25,976 bases of DNA from Polysphondylium violaceum. Its lineage: Eukaryota > Evosea > Eumycetozoa > Dictyosteliales > Dictyosteliaceae. Positions 20,929 through 25,976 of the stretch are shown piece by piece. The stretch lies in NCBI GenBank assembly GCA_000277445.1, contig AJWJ01000329.1, forward strand, positions 1 to 25,976, given 5' to 3'. The translations under genes and the position numbers were made by a program. The notes beneath the pieces are model-generated. The model ran no database searches. It was not told where the DNA came from and saw nothing but the letters and a program-made list of their open reading frames with translations. The number at the start of each line of letters is the position of its first letter. Position 1 is the stretch's first letter.

Positions 20929-21001
20929 GCCCGGCTAGCTCAGTCGGTAGAGCGCACGACTCTTAATCGTGTGGTCGTGGGTTCGAGCCCCACGTTGGGC
21001 G
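20929..21001 (+). tRNA. tRNA-Lys (CTT)
   Basis: 73-nt cloverleaf with acceptor GCCCGGC/GTTGGGC (two G:U pairs), discriminator G, D arm with GCTCAGTCGGTAGAGC, anticodon arm CACGA-CTCTTAA-TCGTG and T arm GTGGG-TTCGAGC-CCCAC. CTT reads AAG lysine codons. It lies 75 bp after tRNA-Met copy 1 on the same strand, with a short TTTT terminator at 21007-21010. Confidence 0.95.
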
Positions 21002-21085
21002 AAACGTTTTGAAAAGATTCTTCCTTTATCGGGCCATTATATTCTATTTTAATAAATTATGATATTGTAATAGGAATGAGTCGTG

Positions 21086-21093
21086 TCCCACAA
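21086..21093 (+). promoter_or_regulatory. Possible small-RNA upstream element (DUSE-like)
   Basis: TCCCACAA fits the [A/T]CCCA[C/T]AA element found about 60 nt upstream of many spliceosomal and class I RNA genes in dictyostelids. A TATATAAAAA follows directly. About 50-80 nt downstream is a small stem, GGCTT at 21138-21142 with AAGCC near 21166-21170, followed by TTTTG. No known small RNA is recognisable, so this is a weak candidate. Confidence 0.2.
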
Positions 21094-21221
21094 TATTATA
21101 TAAAAACAATAAATAAAGATAATCAGATCCAGTCGGCTTTGCGCACTCCTTCTCACCACAATAGAAGCCTTTTGTATTTATTGTGTTTTATTGTCATTCA
21201 TGTGTAACATATATTGGACCA

Positions 21222-21250
21222 AAACTAAAGATAGAATCTATCTTTAGTTT
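21222..21250. repeat. Perfect 13-bp inverted repeat (hairpin)
   Basis: AAACTAAAGATAG, a three-base AAT loop, then CTATCTTTAGTTT. The arms pair without mismatch. It lies in gene-free DNA about 220 bp beyond tRNA-Lys. It could be a terminator, a binding site or the remnant end of a mobile element; nothing nearby decides. Confidence 0.7.
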
Positions 21251-21879
21251 CTATTAAAATATTAATCATTGTATTATTAGTACACACCTTATAGATCATC
21301 CATATTGTATTATATATAATCTTAAATTTCTAGATTCATTAACTGATAAATTTGTTTTATCATTTGTTTAATAAAATATTGATCTATATATATTATATTA
21401 TGTGGAGGGTTGCCAACTCCCAAGATATATTAAGTAATTAAAGTGAATTTATACATATAAAAACTAATAAATATAAAATACAAGGCATTTCACGTAATAG
21501 ATGGAAATCCTCACGTTAAATCATTGCGCCTTATTTGGCAAGATTTTCGAAAACATAAAACCTATAAAAATATAAAAATAACATTCATTCATTTTTTAAT
21601 AGCCCACAATTGTTTGCTTGTATTTTTTATTTATTAGTTTTTCTTTTTCTTTTTTCCCTCTATTGGAAGCAAATTAATGTAACTATACCAACAGCCCTTA
21701 ATAGCCTTTCAATCTCCACAAGATGAAGGTTTTAATGGAAAAATAATTAATTTATTTAATTTGACAGATATAGGTAATAAATCTATGTTGAATTCAAATT
21801 GATCGGTTGATATTTATGAGATATGTTGAGAAACCTCAATTTTTACCGCCTTCTATATAGTATCTCTATTTAAAGAATA

Positions 21880-22125
21880 TTGATATCGAATCAAATAATA
21901 TCATACCCAATACTTGTAAATATTTATGCTGAAATCCAAACTGCCCCACATGCTGTTAAAATCTCATTCACTCTTCCAAGAATGGCAGATGATTATGAGC
22001 CTGGGCTCAGGGGTTAACAAAGCCAAGGACAATAATAAATGACCATTATTGGTATGGCTATCTATTATGACCTGAGTACTCAGGAGCGAATGTGTGACAA
22101 TCTAAGCCATTTGACTCAATGAACG
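21880..22125 (+). pseudogene. Decayed GH18 chitinase-like fragment
   Basis: Frameshifted and stop-containing relic of the same family as the intact gene at 22626. Recognisable pieces in order are NIDIE near 21880 (compare LDFDLE), AVKISFTLPRMADDYEPG near 21952-22005 (compare SIRISFTLPTMPEGLTPV), and GMAIYYDLSTQE near 22052-22090 (compare GMAMDYYQGETVDMG). DNA similarity continues to about 22125 and then fades. Regions matching the N-terminal half and the C-terminal end of the intact gene are not seen. It probably results from a tandem duplication of the neighbouring gene followed by decay. Confidence 0.72.
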
Positions 22126-22625
22126 ACAATTTTTAACTTTCAACTATATATATTTATATATTTTAAATGTATATGACTTATTGTTACCCTCCAATTAATT
22201 CTGCAGTGAGGTTTTTAAGTTTTCATATGAACACATAAAAAAATTAAATGTGACTATAAACCAAATAAAGGACTTTACTAAAAAAGAAATATTACATAAA
22301 CAATAAAATTTCCTAAAGAACTCCTAATTTTAGAGTCGCAATTAAAGTCAAAAATTCACATCAATAGGAGGTTAGTAATTTAATATTTTAAATTTTTTTT
22401 TTTACAGAACACCCTAAAACTATTGGGTTTGGTGTTAAATTTACCCACCCTAATAAATAATTTTTACTTTTTTAAAACCAATATATATTAATTTTTCAAT
22501 AAAATTAATTAATTTAACTTAATTTTGAAATGTATTTAAGGGTGAAGATGAAATGTCAAAAAATTAAAAAAAAATTTTGATCAAAATACTAATTAAATTT
22601 AAAAAAACACAAGTAAAAATTAAAA
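22126..22625 (+). promoter_or_regulatory. Upstream region of the GH18 gene
   Basis: 500 bp of very AT-rich DNA between the GH18 relic and the intact GH18 start. A T-run followed by ACAG near 22395-22406 and poly-A patches before the ATG are the only notable points; no clear TATA element stands out from the background. Confidence 0.35.
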
Positions 22626-23623
22626 ATGTCTGGTGGTCCTCTTTGTATGCCTTTTATTGATGTTACTGTGAATGCAGAATGGAGTGATTGGCAAAATTAT
22701 CCAGAAGGTAGACCAAATCCAATTTATTCTCAACAAGTCATTGATTATAATCTAGATGGTTTGATTCTTGGTTTCATCACTCTATCTACATCAAACACTG
22801 CTTGTTGGGCTTCTCAACCCACAATGCATCTCGATTGGGCACTACCATTGGCTGAAGATATCCAAAAGTTAAATAAAAAAGTAATCGTATCATTTGGTGG
22901 TGCATCAAATAGTGACATTAGCACAAAATTCTCTGTTGATGATTTGGTACACACCTATAATCAAACTATCACAATGTACAATGCATATGGATTGGATTTT
23001 GATTTGGAGAATGGATTATACAATATAGACAATATATGTGAAGCTTTGGTAAAAGTAGTAGCAAGCAATCCATCAATTAGAATCTCATTCACACTACCAA
23101 CAATGCCCGAGGGTTTAACTCCTGTTAGCCTTGGACTTGTACAGAAGGCCAAAGATAGTGATCTTGTAGTCACTGTTAATGGTATGGCCATGGACTATTA
23201 TCAAGGAGAAACTGTTGATATGGGTGCCAAAGCTATCCAAACAATTGACTCTATTAAAAGTCAATTACAAACTCTTTATCCAAGTGAATCTGAAGTTGTT
23301 TGTTATAGTAGAACAGCCATTACTCCAATGATTGGTCTCAATGATGATTTATCCATGTTTACGATCCCCGACTCAACCAGTGTCGGTCAATACTGCCTAT
23401 CTAAAAGCATCGCCTTTGTCAGCTTTTGGGATCTCAACAGAGACAATCCTTCATATTTTACCTATGTATGTTTTATCTATTCTTTCCTCTCTTTCTTTAT
23501 CGTAATCTAATTCATATTTAAATTCATTACGATCTCTAGGTTGACTTGAACAGTAGCTCCAATCCACACCAACAGAAATCAGGTGACTATTCAAAGGCCT
23601 TTGTTGAAGCTATTCTTAAATAA
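22626..23623 (+). CDS. GH18 chitinase-like protein (bacterial ChiA/ChiD-like type)
   Basis: Exons 22626..23465 and 23540..23623 (GTATGT...CTCTAG, phase 0) give 307 residues, about one GH18 barrel. The order of motifs matches the bacterial/archaeal PF-ChiA-like GH18 group: VIVSFGGASN (substrate strand), AYGLDFDLENG (catalytic motif; Glu is the proton donor, with Asp-Phe-Asp before it), SIRISFTLPTMPEGLTP, VTVNGMAMDYYQG (MxMDY), and SFWDLNRDNPS near the end. The first Asp of the general DxxDxDxE motif is Tyr here, but this subgroup often lacks it. The expected activity is hydrolysis of chitin or related beta-1,4-GlcNAc polymers. No signal peptide is seen (start MSGGPLCMPF), so the protein may be cytosolic or use another route. 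A decayed copy lies upstream and tRNAs flank it. Transfer from bacteria is possible. Confidence 0.88.
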
Positions 23624-23923
23624 TAGATTTAAGTTCTAATAAATATCTCCCGTTGTAACTCATTAATACCTTCAAATTCATTCTCATAACTGAATCACAG
23701 TGTTATATCCAAAAATTTGTAGACCTGTGTGTTTCAATTATTATTATTGAGTTTACCTTTTATTGTTAAGCATTCAAAAACTAAGTTCTATTTGATAATA
23801 ATCCAGATATCAATCTAATATTAAAGATTTTGAATAATTTCCAAAAGCGAGACTGTTTAGAGATTTATGATATGATGGTAATCATAGAGAGTAAAAGGGA
23901 AACACAGGATTTAAAAAATAGTC
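23624..23923. other. Gap between GH18 gene and tRNA-Met copy 2
   Basis: 300 bp. It contains the GH18 3' flank with TAATAAATA near 23637 and ordinary AT-rich sequence. A short open stretch at about 23822-23918 (with FQKRDCLEIYDM) has no start and no recognised relatives. The A-run at 23913-23918 is the pol III terminator of the minus-strand tRNA. Confidence 0.4.
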
Positions 23924-23995
23924 TAGCTCAGCCAGGTTTCGATCCTGGGACCTTAAGGTTATGAGCCTCACGCGCTACCCCTGAGCCACTGAGCT
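23924..23995 (-). tRNA. tRNA-Met (CAT), initiator-like, copy 2
   Basis: Exact reverse complement of the tRNA at 20782..20853, with the same A1:U72 pair and ATCGAAA T-loop. The identity extends six bases upstream (ATCTAA before AGCTCAG) and at least two bases (GA vs GT aside) downstream before diverging. The T-run terminator on the minus strand corresponds to 23913-23918. A retrotransposon relic lies on its 5' side. Confidence 0.93.
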
Positions 23996-24395
23996 TTAGA
24001 TGTTTTGAAAAAAAAAAATGGAGTTTTAATATTTTGAGACCCTATCCCATCCTAATTAATAATTGTCTACATCCTAATTAAAGGTTCTCTCCCATTCCCC
24101 TATATCACTCTTCCCAAACACCTTAGTGATGTCTGCCCCCAAGAGTCCACTATCCCCCTATTCGACGAAAACCTCCGTTTACCCTTCATCTTTTAAATTC
24201 ATATAATAAAAATTGAAGGAGGGACAAGAAACAAAAATTGTAATTGTCTACATCCTAATTAAAACAAAAAAACCCATCCTAATTAAAACGAAAAAAAAAA
24301 ATCCCATCCCATCCAATCCACCTCTTCAAAACCCCACCACCCCTCAAAAACATCTACATTAGTCAACAGACCCAACATCTGTCCCACACCATGCA
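23996..24395. other. C-rich, repeat-containing flank of tRNA-Met copy 2
   Basis: Unusually C-rich on the plus strand compared with the rest of the intergenic DNA (for example CCCAAGAGTCCACTATCCCC near 24138). The segment AATTGTCTACATCCTAATTAA occurs at 24061 and 24242, and CCCATCCTAATTAA at about 24046 and 24273. The composition fits the retrotransposon relic that follows, so this may be its 5' part, but I cannot assign a domain. Confidence 0.45.
24061..24286. repeat. Duplicated CATCCTAATTAA-containing segments
   Basis: A 21-bp segment, AATTGTCTACATCCTAATTA plus A, occurs at 24061..24081 and 24242..24262. A related CCCATCCTAATTAA lies before the first copy and after the second, so the block order is swapped. 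This may mark an insertion footprint or a small local duplication. Confidence 0.6.
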
Positions 24396-25027
24396 AAGTA
24401 GAGATTATCTAAGCCCTACAACCAACTCCTATCTCACTGGAAACCCGAACTTGACTTCGACACAATCAATTCAATGGATGAACCAATCCCAGAGGACCAA
24501 ATCTTACTATCAATAAATAAAATGAAAGATGGGACAGAACGACATCATACCCCTACTCCTCCCACTATTTTGGGAGTTCCAATCCACTGGCATACTGAGT
24601 GAATTCATAGAGGAGTGGTCACTACAATATAAAAAGGAAAGGGAGACACACTAGACATAGCAAATCGGAGACCAATCACACTACTGAATGTAAATTAAAA
24701 ATTTACGCTAAAATACAATAGCTGAGTCCCTTAAGGACAATAACACAATCTATAAAATGGAACAAAGACACACTACGCTCGAGGTGGATGGACCTTTGGA
24801 GGGTATGAGAGCGAGATAATAGCCATTGCCTTTAAATGGATCTGGATGAACAGAAACATCAAACGTCACAACAAATTCAACACTCCAACGCTCCAACACT
24901 CAACCAAGAATTCATCAAAAAGAAACTAACATTATCACAACTTACTCCTGGTCCAAAATACTTGATCATGCACACGCCCTTCTCAGAAACTACAATAAAG
25001 ATCCAAAAAGCTAGAACCAAGATGGTA
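24396..25027 (+). mobile_element. Degenerate non-LTR retrotransposon (LINE) reverse-transcriptase relic
   Basis: Stop- and frameshift-ridden remains of a LINE pol frame. Recognisable pieces, each in its own frame, are YNQLLSHWKPELDFD then MDEPIPEDQILLSINKMKDG at about 24418-24530 (the helix before the RT fingers), IPLLLPLFWEF and LSEFIEEWSLQYKKE at about 24545-24640, IANRRPITLLNVN at about 24658-24695 (the NxRPIxLLN signature), and later pieces such as WSKILDHAHALLRNYNKDPK at about 24950-25010. It lies on the 5' side of tRNA-Met copy 2, beginning roughly 400 bp upstream of it. Dictyostelid TRE5-type elements insert upstream of tRNA genes, so a TRE-like origin is plausible. No intact catalytic FADD-type motif is seen. 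Confidence 0.72.
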
Positions 25028-25091
25028 TAAATTCGTTGACAGAGTGATCCCTTGTTAATACAAAAAAATTTTAATATTTTGTAATATTATA

Positions 25092-25446
25092 TAATAGTTT
25101 TTTATCTTTACAGTTACATTCATCATCTCCATCCTTATTAAACAAAAAATTACAGTAACATTCCACACAGTTGGACCACCGGTCAATGCTGTTGGACCAG
25201 CTGTTAAAACTGCAGTTAATGATGCTATTGGACCAACTGTTGATGTAGCATTAATGGTTGCATTAACAGGTGGTCCCATAGAAGCATTAACAGCGTTAAT
25301 TACAGCTGGTCCAACAGCATCATTTACAGCAGCAATTAAAACAGGCCATAGGTAGCATTTAAAGCTGCTGTGGTGCGAACCAATCAAGATGTAGTTATTT
25401 CGCCATTAGTAATGATAGCATCTCCAGTAGCGATCTTTGCTTTTTA
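25092..25446 (+). pseudogene. Decayed Ala/Val-rich Gly-Pro repeat sequence
   Basis: From about 25130 the plus strand reads TFIISILIKQKITVTF, then repeats of about 12-14 residues starting with Gly-Pro: GPPVNAV, GPAVKTAVNDAI, GPTVDVALMVALTG, GPIEALTALITA, GPTASFTAAIKTG. One frameshift near 25350 is needed to continue into VAFKAAVVRTNQDVVISPLV and a hydrophobic end before a TAA at 25444, followed by AATAAA. No ATG start is found; a 5' exon ending at an acceptor near 25111 is possible. The minus strand also stays open over 25055..25387 with similar composition, so strand is uncertain. I do not recognise the family. Confidence 0.35.
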
Positions 25447-25828
25447 ATTGATTTAATAAATTTCTCTAGTTTAACTCTAGTGGGTTGGTTGTATGAATAG
25501 AAAAATCCTTAAATAGAAATTACAGTTTTTTATTAGACATGTGTCAAGAGAATCAAAAATGGTATCTTTAATTTTTTTTTTTTACAACTAAAAATATCAG
25601 TTCGTTTTCTAAATTTACCTCATCAATATACTATTTTTAAACTTTACTCTGTCAAGGCGGTTCATAATCTATTACTCTAATCTTCAAGGTGGCTATTCGA
25701 GCTGAACGTACATAGGTTTATTTAGTATGGGAACATAAAAAAAAAAATAATAAAAACATGATGAAAAAAAGAGATTATTATTTGTATAAATATATATTCA
25801 CATAAAATAATAATTGTATTGAATTTTG
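25447..25828. other. AT-rich intergenic region near the right edge
   Basis: About 380 bp with T- and A-runs (25571-25583, 25736-25747) and no supportable gene. A slightly GC-richer patch at 25655-25715 has no recognised content. The last part is the 3' flank of the minus-strand partial gene. Confidence 0.4.
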
Positions 25829-25976
25829 TTAGTCTATTTTTTGATTATTCAATGATTTTAGCTTTGCATTGAATTCATTGGCAACTTTTCTCTTTTTAAC
25901 AAGCATCACAGTTGTGACGGCAAGACCAACACCAGCGACACCAAATACAGAAATCATGGCAATTTTCCATGCGGCA
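25829..25976 (-). CDS. 3' end of a membrane-protein gene (partial)
   Basis: The minus strand is open from the window edge to a TAA at 25829-25831, giving the last 48 or so residues. It reads one hydrophobic segment (AMISVFGVAGVGLAVTTVML) followed at once by a basic stop-transfer stretch (VKKRKVANEFNAK) and a short polar tail ending QKID. This is the layout of a single C-terminal membrane anchor with a cytosolic tail. The 5' part is outside the window, so the family cannot be named. It could also be an exon after an intron. Confidence 0.6.
   Translation of the reverse strand, partial: AAWKIAMISVFGVAGVGLAVTTVMLVKKRKVANEFNAKLKSLNNQKID

Larger units (their letters stand above)
21002..21879. other. 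Gene-free AT-rich region after the tRNAs
   Basis: About 880 bp without a supportable gene. It contains a perfect 13-bp hairpin at 21222..21250, a TCCCACAA motif at 21086..21093 resembling the dictyostelid snRNA upstream element, and otherwise AT-rich sequence with many stops in all frames. Confidence 0.45.

Noticed and set aside
21138-21175. Identifiable snRNA or snoRNA
   Set aside because: No U1-U6 signature and no C/D or H/ACA boxes; only a DUSE-like motif and a short stem, so kept as a weak finding.
25055-25387. Minus-strand 110-codon gene
   Set aside because: It starts at a TTG and its C-terminal third runs into ordinary AT-rich DNA; the plus reading has a better 3' end, although strand remains open and is listed as a finding.

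Overview
The window is AT-rich nuclear DNA from a eukaryote with short AT-rich GT..AG introns (about 50-200 nt), long A/T tracts between genes and codons ending mostly in A or T. Its gene families point to a social amoeba (dictyostelid): an FNIP-repeat protein, a DOCK/zizimin-type exchange factor rich in Asn/Ser/Thr runs, small hssA-like Gly/Cys proteins, and a LINE relic beside tRNA genes. I cannot name the species. Exon joins are my own reconstructions, from splice consensus, phase and, where possible, family motifs.

Left part, 1-16.4 kb: ribosomal protein L19 (+), a small hssA-like gene (-), an FNIP-repeat gene (-), a two-exon DOCK-family RhoGEF of about 2305 residues (-), a four-exon membrane-anchored TPR protein with a Glu-rich segment (-), and a three-exon ROK-family sugar kinase (+). 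The last two are divergent and share a 407-bp promoter region. A second hssA-like gene (+) at 16.4 kb is a close paralogue of the one at 1.2 kb, in inverted orientation, and carries the same promoter module.

Middle, 17-20.7 kb: a P1B heavy-metal ATPase of about 1199 residues. Its N-terminal extension is a His-rich tract followed by repeated Gly-Cys-Cys-Pro-Pro-Lys-Pro units, like a built-in metallothionein. The transmembrane CPC motif is present, but several usually fixed residues differ, including a Glu where copper pumps have the TM8 Met.

Right part, 20.7-26 kb: an accessory-looking region. It has two identical initiator-like tRNA-Met genes in inverted orientation about 3 kb apart, a tRNA-Lys(CTT), a chitinase-like GH18 gene of bacterial type, a decayed fragment of the same GH18 family just upstream, remains of a non-LTR retrotransposon reverse transcriptase on the 5' side of the second tRNA-Met, a decayed Ala/Val/Gly-Pro repeat sequence, and the 3' end of an unrecognised membrane-protein gene at the window edge.

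Most genes here are independent housekeeping or signalling genes with no operon-like logic. The best candidates for new biology are the metal ATPase with its unusual N-terminus and altered membrane site, the paired hssA-like genes with an alternating Ile-Asp tail, and the tRNA/LINE/GH18 accessory region.
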